From NCBI RefSeq assembly GCF_964204645.1, contig NC_134031.1, forward strand, positions 18,163,307-18,227,306: 64,000 bases of DNA, in the 5' to 3' direction. The DNA comes from Tubulanus polymorphus. Taxonomy: Eukaryota; Nemertea; Palaeonemertea; Tubulaniformes; Tubulanidae. The translations under genes were made by a program, and so were the position numbers. The notes below the pieces were generated by a model. The model did no database searches and was not told where the DNA came from. It saw only the letters and a program-made list of their open reading frames with translations. Each line of letters starts with the position of its first letter. Position 1 is the stretch's first letter. Positions 1 to 11,486 of the stretch are shown here, piece after piece.

Positions 1-2120
1 GAAATCGCTTCTACACTGGGTCTATATGTTCTCTATTTGTAACAACAGAACAACACAAACCATGCTACTCTCAACACGTAAACAACTATAAAAAAACTCT
101 TACTAAGCTTCATAACTTTCATAACTGGGAGGTTGATCATAACTGCAAATAAACAATTCTTAGTTTACTGAGTTATCAAACTCTCAATTCAGTTCTCAAA
201 CTCTCCGATATTCTCTCAAAAATGCAACCAAGTCCGATCTTTCATAAGGGTATGCGTATAATAATGATAACTGTTTTTCATTCCAAAAAAAATCAAAAAC
301 TGAAAAAAACTCCATGTTTCAAATCACTCTGATGTATGCGCGATAAAATGTCTTACTGCTGTATATCTGTAAAATATGGTAACTGAACTCTGTGAAATTC
401 GTACGGCAAAAACTGCTGAAAACTATATTCAAAATAATCACGTTTAGAGTGTGGGTGAGAAAGATATTGTCGCAATTCAAACTGACAGCACACAGTAAAC
501 TGATTAGCTGGTACCCACTAAAAGTTATAATTGTACAAAATGATCTCAAATCCTTTGCGAGATTGAAATGTTTTTGTTCAAAATGAGGTTTGCCTCGGAA
601 CAACCGCTAGATACTAAACTAGGGTTTCCCAGTCTGGGGGGAGTCGATTCCCACCCAGTCTGTGAGAGTTGATTAGATTAATCAAACTTACCTGTTTTGA
701 TTCTGTCCTGCTTTTGAAACTGAACCCAACTTGTAGCAGAAATGCAAATCGTTCATTTCACTATTAAAAGAGAATATTGAAAATGATTTTGGTAGTGAGG
801 ACTGGATCCCTGAAGCTTCCAGTCTAATATAGTGTCAAAATTTGTTTTTTCCATTAACGGTAAGTCTTGTGAAACTACATCCCGAGATCTTTTAAAACCA
901 GCTTTATCAATCAGTCAGAAACTTGATGAATACGTACCCTATTAATGTGTAACCATTCGGAGGTCTCCCCGACCTACTTAGAATTATGATATCGCTAATA
1001 GCTTCAGTCGTCGTCTGCCTGTCGGCCATCTTTAAACATATATTCTTTTTCTTTGTTGCTTTTTCATCTGAAGATTATAACCAAATTTATTCAGCGGTCA
1101 CAATAACCAGGGATGTCAAAGATGTGGGTCCTTCTCCCTCCTTGTAATAATTTTTATTTCTATTTCACAGACTCACGTGTATCAATAGTAAACTCTGTGA
1201 TTGAGAATCCGACTGGTATCACATCTCGTTCATTGATTAATGCTATATCAATTAACACATTATCCAGACCCTGAAATACATGATATACAGCAACATTTTG
1301 GCAAGAAATCTTAACATGGAATTGTGAACCAGTTCGAGAGCAGAACTGAGTCCTGTAGAACTGGATTCAGAACTGTGGAACTAGGTCCAAAACTGTGGAA
1401 CCAGTTTTACAACTGTCGAACTGGATAGGCCTACAGTGTTGAACTAGATACAGAACTGTGGAACTGAGTCCGGAGCTGTGAAACCAGATACAGAACTATA
1501 TAACTACTATTGACCTCAAAAGTTAGTTAACTGACACAGAGAATATTAAACCTGCATTGCTTGTTGTTATGGTATTAAATGTATATATGGTTGTCTTACG
1601 TTATTTTGAAACTGGCGTGAAATACAGACATATCGCGTGACGCGTCTCATTACAAAAAAACCATCTTTCCATAAATCGGCATCTTCCTGACGATCATACG
1701 ATTTATCAATCTAAAAATCACACAAATATTCATCAGATTATTCGGAATGCAGTCTAGTATCCAGTTGCTCAATAGTTGGTTAGAGTTAACTAGTGGATAG
1801 TTGACATAGTGACAATTGAAATTTCCATCCTCCACTTTTCTTTAACCAATGTTTGAGCATCTGCAGCCACTGAGCGGCGCGCCTTGCTCCTTGGACCGAG
1901 TTTCACACAGTTCTTCATTAGCATTGACCCGCGTTACTGTGGTCGAGTCAGAACTGAGACTAGTTTCCCAAAAACGGATCAATTCTTAAATCAGTTCAAG
2001 GTCAACTGATTCAAATCAATGGTAAACTTGCGGAGCAAACCTTGACGAAATGAAGTTTACTTTCTTTTTCATTATAATTTCTAAGGTCCCAGGGAACGAG
2101 GGGTAGGGGGTGGTACTTAC
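1..2120. other. presumed first intron of the MVB12-like gene; no exon seen
   Basis: No coding exon is recognisable here on either strand. If the exon call at 2121-2204 is right, this is intron of a gene that continues off the left edge. About 1320-1500 holds a degenerate run of the dispersed motif (pieces such as CAGAACTGTGGAACT and GAACTGGATTCAGAAC) that forms real tandem arrays near 37.9, 53.0 and 61.2 kb. The short open frames here look random. Confidence 0.4.
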
Positions 2121-2204
2121 AACGGTGTATCCTGCAGGGCATGATGCTGGATCTGTTACTATACACAGACCAGTTATTGGACCAGCATCAGTAGACTGCT
2201 GCAT
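2121..2204 (-). CDS. first coding exon of a probable MVB12 (ESCRT-I subunit, MABP domain) gene, partial
   Basis: The exon reads ATG at 2204-2202 and encodes 28 residues, including the stretch PITGLCIVTDPASCPAGYTV, followed by a consensus donor GTAAGT at 2120-2115 (phase 0). The stretch resembles the start of the MABP domain of MVB12 proteins, where human MVB12B has a similar 'PITGVGVV...PTGYDVV' segment. MVB12 is an accessory subunit of ESCRT-I that sorts ubiquitinated membrane cargo into multivesicular endosomes; the MABP domain binds acidic membranes. The following MABP exons are not visible down to position 1, so the gene must continue to the left. DENND4-type proteins also carry MABP domains and are the main alternative. 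The match is short, so the family call is tentative. Confidence 0.6.
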
Positions 2205-4830
2205 CCTCTCTCAGTCTCCTTCGTCGGTCAGAAGTAAAAGCTTCTCCCCACTAATCTTCTTCGTTCCTTAAAAATTAATTCCTAACACATAATTCTATCT
2301 TATGAATTTTCCGAAATGAGAAAACATTTGATTAATCTCAACAGGGGGGCCTCGCAATAGAGTTTGTCTCAATAAAACAAATATTTACCCTTTAACTGTC
2401 AAAAATTTCAAATTTTGTCAATTTTTTCAAAAAACTGTCAAATTTTACTTCCGTGTTGCACAGTCCGGGTTACATTCCACGGGTCCGGTTCGTACTCCGC
2501 AGGTCCGGCGCCGTCGGCGCGCTAAAATAAAATGATGATAGTAGGTTCGAATCCCATATATGTGATGAGAGCGAGTTCGAATCTCAGACTTATCAAGACG
2601 ACTAATATTATTCTTCTATATACTGTCAACATCAACTTGTTGATGAACAATACAGTTTTTGGGTTTGCAAGAAAAAAAAAATGAATATGAATACAATAAG
2701 AACTTTTTTATTGTTTTTTTTTTCAATTTTTAATTAAAATACACAATTAAACTACAAGTACTTCAATGCTGTTTTTCCTAACCTGTGATATTATATACAT
2801 ATAGTATGTTGATTAGGTAGGAAAAGCTGCGTGCACGTGCAAAAGAAAGCCTGCTTCCTGGTTTCTGTTCATTGGGAACATTGTGTCCTCGCGTTTGACG
2901 TACCGACCGGATGAGGACAACTCACAACAGATACCTAGAGACTACGTTCACCGCTATCGACCATTTTAAGTCTTTCCATATTTCAGCATTAGTAAATGAA
3001 CCCCTTCAATTAAGTCAATGTCAAATCACAGCGTTCCAAATATTGTCCAACAACAGTGTCTCCTGTCTGTTCTCAGAAATGCCATAAAAACCACAAAATG
3101 AATAAAATAACGAATATGTTTTTATTTATATATATATATATATAGCTAGTTTTGATGATTGTATTTGATGTATTTTATTTCTGGACTCGTTTTTATAATA
3201 ATCTACAGCAGCAAATATTACACACATGAGCAAGATATTAATTGGAATCGTCCCAATTTCTTGTGTCACCTTTTGCATCTCAGTAGCATAGAACCAAATA
3301 TAGGCCTAGGTCTTACTCTGAAATCACTTACATTTTCAATTGTTTTATACAGTGCAAGTTAAATTGAATTTGAAATTCGAAAGCTAGATTTGAAGGCTCT
3401 AGTTTTAAGATAAAATCCTAGCTCTCAAAGACCATAAAAATCTGTGCGCAGACTTTTTGAACAAGAAAATGGACCCAAAGCTTGGTCACCTCTCTATCAC
3501 ATACAACAATTAAGTTGGTTAATATTGATTCTGACATTGAAATTATTATTCAGAATACAAAAGACGCACAGTTTGTTATAAAAGAAGCTCCACTACAGTC
3601 AAATCACTATCAGACTACTCAGGCAAATCAGTCAATTTCATCCAATTCTGCCGGAATGAGGGTTAATTAGGATTAAGGAATGTAGTTAAACAAAACGCTA
3701 AAAGCCATAGAGATAGATAGATACCCTGTAATTGACTTTCATCAGTCATTTCTACAGTTGTGTAGGTTAAGCTTATTACTCATTGAAGTCATTACACAGT
3801 CGTGTGAAATAAGTTTCGACTCTCAAAGTTGTGTTTGACTCTTTTAAGTCACATTTCACACCTCAAGAGCTTTTGACAAATATTTTTTTCCGACCAGAAA
3901 CAAGTATGAAATATTTTGATTATCATTCAAAAATCTTTCAATCATTCATTTTTTTCACGTAGTCAAACAACTTGATTTCATCCTTGCATTCTATATAACA
4001 TCCATAAAATCTAGGGCCACACTTATTGCGTTGATAATAATATAACCAGTGCCTCCGACTCTCAACAACAAGAGCCCTCTCCAATATCATTATATTCATA
4101 TATAGAATTATATTTATATATTTAAAGCGTTTTAGTGAAATCACAGTTTTTTGAAGTCATCATTTCATTTCTTAAATTCTAAAATATATATACACACATC
4201 TTATCAAGTGAAGCACCAGCGAATAAAGAAACATTTCAGGGGTCTTTCGTAAAGTACAGCAGGTCCCTAACACTCTATTAAGTCGAAGTTGTCTCTATTT
4301 CTGACTCGTACACTAACACTAAGTGTGAGTCATCATTTGGATTTTAAATCAACAACACAATGATCATCCCAACTATGACGACTCAGTCAACTGAGTTTGA
4401 CTCCGTACTCTTATCTTCTATTCTGGATCCAGTTCAGCTGTCGTTGATCAAAAATTGACTCGTAAGAGATGGAATCGGTATCTAATGTTACGATATAGAG
4501 TCAAATTCTAACCGAGAGAAAACTGTACAACTGGATCCTGAAACCCATTTAACACCGTTTAAAACCCGAAACCATTTCAATGAAAACTAAACTTAAGTTG
4601 AATTCAATTCTATCCATAAGAGAGTTATTTTGACATTTAGGATCTGAACGTAAGTTCAGTTCAGTTCACTCGCGTTAATGTTTCAACCACAATAATTGGC
4701 ACTGTGCAGCTCAATACAACACTGGTACTGCCGGTTTGCAGTTACCGGTTAAGAATAACTGCTCAAATTTAGAACACAGATAATCAGTCAGCCAGTTTTA
4801 TGTTCGGAAAAATCTCTTTTCTGGACCAGG
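2205..4830. other. intergenic region between the MVB12-like exon and the SLC12A9 3' end
   Basis: I see no gene here. A short TA run lies at about 3128-3143. A tRNA-B-box-like string GGTTCGAATCC lies near 2544, without a matching A box or tRNA fold. The dispersed AACTGGATCC-type motif occurs near 4425 and 4528. The start of the MVB12-like gene and the 3' end of SLC12A9 flank the region on the same strand. Confidence 0.6.
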
Positions 4831-4862
4831 GCCGGTGCGAGGAATTTGTGCCCTCTTACATG

Positions 4863-5048
4863 AGTCTCTGGATCGGGACCCCGTCAGTCTCGGGGTGCTG
4901 AGAGCCACTGGATCGGGGTCCTGTCAGTCTCTGGATCGGGGTGCCGAGAGCCACTGGATCGGGGTCCTGTCAGTCTCTGGATCGGGGTGCCGCAAGCCAC
5001 TGGATCGGGGTCCTGTCAGTCTCTGGATCGGGGTCCTGTCAGTCTCTT
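4863..5048. repeat. minisatellite of alternating 23-bp units (46-bp dimer)
   Basis: Units beginning GGATCGGGGTCCTGTCAG alternate with units beginning GGATCGGGGTGCCGAGAG. Each is 23 bp, giving about four dimers. The array sits just downstream of the SLC12A9 stop codon, in or next to its 3' UTR. The open frame through it (4835-5101) arises because the unit is stop-free and is not a gene. Confidence 0.85.
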
Positions 5049-5122
5049 GTTCAGCTCAGCTTTTCAAGCGCGGTTTTTACAGCGAGTGTTTGATTCAATA
5101 GTGGCGTCGGTTATCGCCGTGG

Positions 5123-8100
5123 TTACAGGGTAGTAGATGTAACAGGATGTAACCCGTGAACGAGTACGGTCGGAGGTAAACCTGCCGTCAGTTTATCGAT
5201 CTGATTCAGATAGCGTTGATAGTTATTCTTACGCCTAGGTGGCGCCGGTAGGTAACAGAACGTAACGGCCGTATTTTCGCTCGATTGTTCACGAATGATT
5301 TGGTTCATTCCGGCGACGTAATCTTCGGGGAAATCGAAATCATCATCTCGATCGTCGTCGCCGTCGGTAACCTCGTGATCGAGGATCGCCGTTACTCGCT
5401 CCCACGTGATGATCTTCACCTCGGCGATTATCCTCAGTTGCCGTAGCAACTGGTCGAGTTTGCGCTCGATGGCGAGCACGTCGTCCTCGCGAGCGTCGAC
5501 GCAGAGGAACACGCGTAACACGGTGTGCGCCTTCCAGCCGCGTACCATGTGTAAAATACATGATAACTGCAGCAGGAAGAGACACGACGTGTCGAAGTAC
5601 GTCACGCTGTCTGGGCGGAAAAAATTCACCGGCCACGCGTCGATAAACATCGGTTTCTTACAGCTGAGAATGCGATCTCGATCTAAACGCTCGAAGTGTC
5701 GACATAAACTGACGTTTTTCTGCATTTTAATCGCGTCGGCGATCATCTGAACGTATTCATCCACGGTGAGGTGCTTCGCCTGATGAAAGGCGCGTAAATC
5801 GCCGAATACCTCCCCGCTGAAACCGGCCGCCGTAAAATCGCCGTTCTCTCCGCTGCTGCTGGCGCTGCCGTTCGTATCGCCGCGGCGACGCTTCCGTTCG
5901 ATCAACGCCGTCAGATTCTCGCTCGGAGGTTTGTCGTCGTAGAAACCGAACATGACCATATTCGGCTTCATTCCGCCGAGTCCGGAAATACGGATGAGAT
6001 GGTGCATACCGTCGCGGATACTACGAGCGACCGTCAACTCGACGAACGCTTTCACCTTCAAACGATCGACTAATTCTAACCAGGAATTATTCGCCTCTTG
6101 AACCGGATCGGAGGAATCGGAATCGAAGTCGGATACTTCCACGTGACCGAGGATATACAGACCGCTTTTTTTAGCGTCGTTCGCGAATTTGATAAGCGGC
6201 GCGCAGGCGCGAGGGTTCGATACCATCAACAGAATCTGAGGACGCCAGTATTTCACGTGTTCTTTACGCGAGTCGAGTAGTAGTAGGTATTTGCGAACTT
6301 GATGGAAAATCAGCGCCTGACTGATCGAACCCCACGTCGTCGGCAACGAACGGAAATGAAGTAAAATGACGAATAACATGGTGACGATGATCGCGACGGC
6401 GGCGAACACCGGCTGAATCAGGAAACACATGACTAAACAACCGACTAAACCGAGCAGACACGTGTACCACGAGAAATACCGGAACGTAGGTCTGAAAAAT
6501 ATACATCATTATTACAATAGATTAACATCAATCAGCATAATTATAAGGCGGGATCTCGGGGGCGCTAGAACCTCAGGGTAGGCCTAGGTACTAGAATTTG
6601 GTTGGGATACGAAAAATTAAAATCATCATCATCATCATCAAATTCACGGACGGAAGGAGGCCTTGTGGTGGCCTATTGGTGTCCGGCTCGTTTGTTGATT
6701 AGTATTGGTTAAGGTGAAATCAAACTTTTCCAACAGGATACATGATATTTCTGATTTAAACCACTAAAAAGATATCTTCCCTTAGTATAATTCTTTCCTA
6801 ACGGACGGACGATGGATGGACTTAAGTCTCAAGTGTGCTAAAAACCACAATCTAAATTGGTGCCGAGTCAAATCAGCAGAAGTCTACGGTGTTTAGAATT
6901 TCCTACGGATATTTACCTGAAATTTGGAGCCGACGCTAATTCTAAAGCCAAACAGGCGAGATTTGTAGCGGCGTACGACAACAGAAAGAATACGGATGTA
7001 ATCGGAGCTATCGCGTTTAAACTTCCAATCAACATTACAGCCTACAAACACAATCAATAGCATTACTTCAACACTTTAATGTAAATATAATCAGTTTCAT
7101 TTATCCATCATATGAAATTCTATGAAGGTCGATTTTTTTTTTTTCTTTATCGAGAACGAACCTGAACTAAAACCCATGAAATAAGTACAGCTATGACCGG
7201 GTTACCGCTTTTAGTCGTGATCTTCGCAGGTGAAAGAAAGATCCCTAAAATAAAACAACAATTCAACAGCGTGATTGATTTCTAATCAGTTAGAGACAAG
7301 ATTAGCCCGTACACTGACGTGGAGAATACCCTCTATATACTCATTCACCTGACGATAATCTCTAATGAGTTTTTTCGAAATTTTTAACAAACAAAATTTG
7401 CTTCTAATAATCCTCTAAATTTAGTGGGTTTTAAACTACCGGTAATTATTTCAATATATACGTACAGAATAACTCATCCCTCGCGAGTGCTTCGAGGACC
7501 CTCGACGCTCCGATCAGGTTGCCTAGCGATGCAGACAGTGTTGCCGCGAATATACCGATGACGACGAACGGAGGCCACAGGTTGACGTCTTGCATGAAAC
7601 CATATTTATTCATTAATAATTCCCTGCAATAATAGAAAATGTTAATCAATACTAGTTGATCATTGTTTGAAGGAAACACAGTTAATAGACTGGTCTTAGA
7701 ACCAAAATGATATTAAACTGGTTTTGAGTCGTTAGATTGGAACTGGTTTCTAAGTTGTTAGATTGACTCTAGAACCAAAATGAGTTTAGACTTGACTGAA
7801 CAAAGTAGCCATACCTTGAACAAGTGAATGCTGTAAGTATTGCAAGTACGATGTAAGTTGATAATGTGAAGACTGAAGCTCCCATTGTTCCTAGTGGTAT
7901 CGAGTAGCCCGGTTCCTTCAATTCACCTACAATTCATTATCACAAACACTTCAATTTATATCTCATCTCGGTCTCAGGTAGATATAGATGCGAATAGAGT
8001 TTGAAAGAAGTTGAATTGGCATTTATTTTTACCTGACATGTTCGCTCCATTCATAATACCAGTCACGCTGCTGAATAAAATCGCGAACACAGTCACAAAC

Positions 8101-11100
8101 GTCATCACGTTCCCAGTATTATAATCAACTCCAGTTTGATCTATAAACAAAATATGATTCAATTCTAAGTTTACCGTTTAAAGTCGAGAGTTAGATTCAA
8201 CTCCACAATAAATTGAGCCAAATATGAGCTAATTAACCAAGTTCTGGGTTCTTACAGATCAGAGATTGCAGAATTCCCTGGTATTTGCCAGACCCTTGAC
8301 CAAAAATTCACTGATTAACCCTTTCAGTGCGTCTACACCGCAGTGCGGTGTAAAAATCGGTGATGGACATTGCTAGTACACCGCAACGCGGTGTATTGAC
8401 GTAATTAGTAATTAGTTTAATTTCTAATGAAAGATGGCAGCACCTGTCAAACATAGTGAAATATTAGTAACTAACGATACACCGCTCTGCAGTGTAGACG
8501 CATTATAGCGGTATACCCATTATTCGACACACTGGGGCGGAATTTCTAGAAAATTTCAAATTATCTCCAGCACTTTGGGTGTTACTTAGTCAGCACTGAA
8601 AGGGTTAAAATATAAAATATCCTCATTGGGGGCTATTTTCGAGAGGTTCCTTATGCCACTCATCACCAGCAAGAACAACAAGCCCCCCAAAAATCAAATT
8701 CTGAATTTTAAGATATGAGTTCAGAATTTCCTGATTTTCCCTACAGGTATTCTACAATTCCCTGCTATTTTCTGATCTATAAGAACCGTGTAATATCATA
8801 ACGAGATCTAAAGGAAACCTACCCCATAAATTTCCTTCAAATGTTTTCAATGAGAGTCCCGTATAGTTTTCACAGATTGTATAGTTGATGGTTGAGTTGT
8901 AGATGATATGATTTGTAGTCGGAATATCAACGCAAAGCGGACCTTTCTTAGCTAGAAAACTGATAATCACCGACATAAAACACACTACAACAACCTGCAA
9001 TATACAACAAACATAATACCTTACTTACAGAGGAGCTCCACTAGGAATGCTCCCTTCAACCCACAGAGCAGTACTCGGGGCATTCCCTATTATCAGTAGG
9101 TTCCCCTCAACCCGAGTGCCCTTCAGGAAATTAACGATAGATTTGAGATTTAAGGGGAAAGAGGTCAAAAAAGGCTTTGACTAAAAAAACAAGAGGGTTC
9201 AAACCCACGAAACGTAGAAAATGTATATGTTAGATTGAACATCAATTAAAAGTTTTACAATAAAGTTTCAAATCACTCACAAATAGAATGAATAGAGATG
9301 TTTTAGCGAACATCGCGGCACCGACGAGACAAACACAGCAACAGACTATAGCGATACACGTTTCATAAAGATACATCCACCATTTACTGCTTCCAGAAGT
9401 TCCAGACGGCAGATAACCCATCCCATCCGTAATCATCGTGCCTACATAATACAAACAATGAAAATATATCAAATTCATTGTCGATTTTATTGTTTGAAAA
9501 ACTACTTGGTTTTGAAAAGTAAAAAGAAATATGTTGGTTAATAACTTTTGAGCGTTATTTTGGATTCTTAAAAAGATTTAAAACCATTTTCTTGCTTTGA
9601 TGGCGAGTGACTGTAGAACTTACCGCCTTCGCCGAAATTGTCGATTAAACCTTCAGTGAACGCGGCTATATATAACGCACAGGAGAACACATTCGCTAGG
9701 AAGAACAGGAACCCGATACTGCCTCCAAACTCTGGTCCTAGAGCACGACTTATCATATCTTATCACATATCAATGAAGGAATGATAAATCTTAAATCATT
9801 GCTTTAATTCTGGATCATTCACTGATGATCTGGGTCCAGTTTCACAGTCGTGAGTTTAAAGGATTTAAATCAGAGTTAACTAATTCTAACACATAACAAC
9901 GTTACTTGCAAATGTGGAACTTAACCTGGGGCTCTGCAGCCGTTATAGTATCACAATTATCAGATAGATGGCAGCTTGGTGGTGGTAACACTTTTTCATG
10001 GATATTAATCCTAGGTTAGAGTTGTTGAAAAATTTAGGTCTCAATCACTCATCAAACATGATCTAATCTTTATTCAAAAAGTTCCACAGAAATCTTGGGA
10101 GTGAAACAGTGAACATTAAGAGATAGATGGATGGTTTAATATTTGATCGAAAGGATACAATACGCTCCCCCTCCTTCTACAGCTCCGTTTGTTGAAATTG
10201 CACAAATTGATAAAATCGTCATAAAAAGAATAAAATAAGCCAAGAAGAACTGTACAATCGTTTCTAGTATACCGACTTGACCAACGACAAAACCTGCAAA
10301 ATACAAAAAGGGTGAAAAATATCAGTATCTCATGGAGAATTTCTGCACCACACTGTATACAGCTGCACAATAGAGAAAATAATGGGTCAAAGTTATTCGA
10401 GGTCAAAAACATTTCCACATCACATGACATGATGAGTGTGCAGGGAATTCTAGGAAAATTCTCAATCAATCAATCAAACTACCCTACAGATGTTACAAAT
10501 AAACTTTCTATTTCATTTTCACTTTTGAATAATGATTCTATATTACAAGACCTGGGATTCCACAATACACAATTTTAACTGATAATTCTGTAGAACAAGA
10601 TCCTGATTTATAACAAGCATTCATATCAAATGACCTTCAGTAAAAAGTGTCCTCCCTTAATCAAAGACCGGTAAAAACTATATATAGTTTATTATCACTG
10701 ATAAATGATTATCTTACGGAGAACTTTGAATTGTGAACCCCTGGGGAGACACAAGAGATAAGATAAAAAATGTGCAGGACGAGATCTAAAAATCTTTCCA
10801 TACAACACTCTACAATATAATGAGCAGACCAGTGACCGACCCACTGAGCCTATTTATATCCAGTTAATAATACCTAGAGGGATTAAACTCTATACTTCAA
10901 ATGATATATAAATGTTAATCCCGGATAATTGATATCAGTTACGCAACTCACCTAGACGTAGAAATAAAACAGTACTGAACATCGATAGCGCAACTGGAGC
11001 GAATACTCCGGGAATCGTCGATAGGTGGCGGTGTCCTCCACTCTCTCCGATACGGACCCATGTCGACAGTCGCCTGCGATCGCTGAGGTCCTCACCTCCG

Positions 11101-11336
11101 ACCCCAGCCCCAGCACCGGCAACGCCTGCATTGTTTATACTCAAATTACGTAATAAAGGCGTCCGATCGTCTATTTCGTCTGTACCTACACCGGGAGGAG
11201 GCATATCGATAGAGGTGGAATATCCATCATTCCCTTCTCTATCCTCCCCTCCTCCTGACGACATACTGCTCCCTAACTGACGAATAAAACTCCTCAATCT
11301 ATGAGATGAGGTATACCTGCGAGGAGACGAGTCCAT
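5123..11336 (-). CDS. SLC12A9: SLC12A9 (cation-chloride cotransporter family member 9), complete, 11 coding exons
   Basis: Coding exons in transcript order are 11336-10952, 10293-10159, 9758-9624, 9441-9281, 8994-8823, 8140-8033, 7926-7815, 7623-7466, 7244-7162, 7041-6917 and 6491-5123. They total 2943 nt, or 980 residues, and every junction keeps frame. Human SLC12A9 has 914 residues. Order of parts: a cytosolic N-terminus with a Gly/Ala run; TM1 [20 protein letters not shown]; then TM segments with family landmarks [53 protein letters not shown], and [10 protein letters not shown]; then a long C-terminal domain ([37 protein letters not shown]) ending [15 protein letters not shown]. These match SLC12A9 rather than the NKCC or KCC branches. 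An N-glycosylated loop ([13 protein letters not shown]) lies in exon 5. SLC12A9 is an atypical member reported as a lysosomal/endosomal transporter of ammonium or amines with chloride. The start was placed at 11336 because it is the only in-frame ATG upstream of the conserved part. A piggyBac-like MITE lies in the intron between exons 5 and 6. An alternative first exon is at 17656-18010. Confidence 0.95.
7683..7800. repeat. dispersed repeat piece ('GTTAGATTG..GAACCAAAATGA' type) in a SLC12A9 intron
   Basis: Repeating phrases of the form 'agactggt(c/t)tt...gttagattg...gaaccaaaatgag' occur here, in the intron between exons 7 and 8. The same phrases recur at about 40166-40330 and inside the foldback at 55973-56102. 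This marks a dispersed family, not an exon. Confidence 0.55.
8319..8604. mobile_element. piggyBac-like MITE (286 bp, 12-bp TIRs, TTAA target duplication)
   Basis: The ends are perfect 12-bp inverted repeats, CCCTTTCAGTGC at 8319-8330 and GCACTGAAAGGG at 8593-8604. They are flanked on both sides by TTAA (8315-8318 and 8605-8608), the target-site duplication of piggyBac-type transposases. The interior carries short palindromes: ACACCGCAGTGCGGTGT near the left end, ACACCGCAACGCGGTGT, and a decayed copy ACACCGCTCTGCAGTGT. It has no coding capacity, so it is non-autonomous. It sits in the intron between SLC12A9 exons 5 and 6. Confidence 0.88.
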
Positions 11337-11486
11337 CTTTACTGTCACTCACCACACCGCCGCCGGAACGTAAATAAACTACTGTCAAAACCGACCCCAG
11401 AATTTCACTTCCTCGTAGGTAATCCCTCTGTTGTTGTGATGACGTCATTTTGAATCGTATCATGTGACGGCGGAATTCCGGACAAA
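11337..11486. promoter_or_regulatory. bidirectional promoter SLC12A9 / TTC36, with CRE and M-box
   Basis: Only 150 bp separate the start codons of the two divergent genes. The gap holds a perfect palindromic cAMP-response element TGACGTCA at 11440-11447 and an M-box/E-box TCATGTGAC at 11460-11468, a site class bound by MITF/TFE factors. An ETS-like CACTTCCT is at 11406-11413. No TATA box is obvious. Both genes may be driven by the same core promoter; that is inference from distance. Confidence 0.7.

Noticed and set aside
2540-2600. tRNA or tRNA-derived SINE, from the B-box-like GGTTCGAATCC
   Set aside because: No A box, acceptor stem or poly(A)/tail structure could be found at the right distance.
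5343-5750. Additional open frames on both strands inside the last SLC12A9 exon
   Set aside because: Shadow frames of the well-supported SLC12A9 coding exon.
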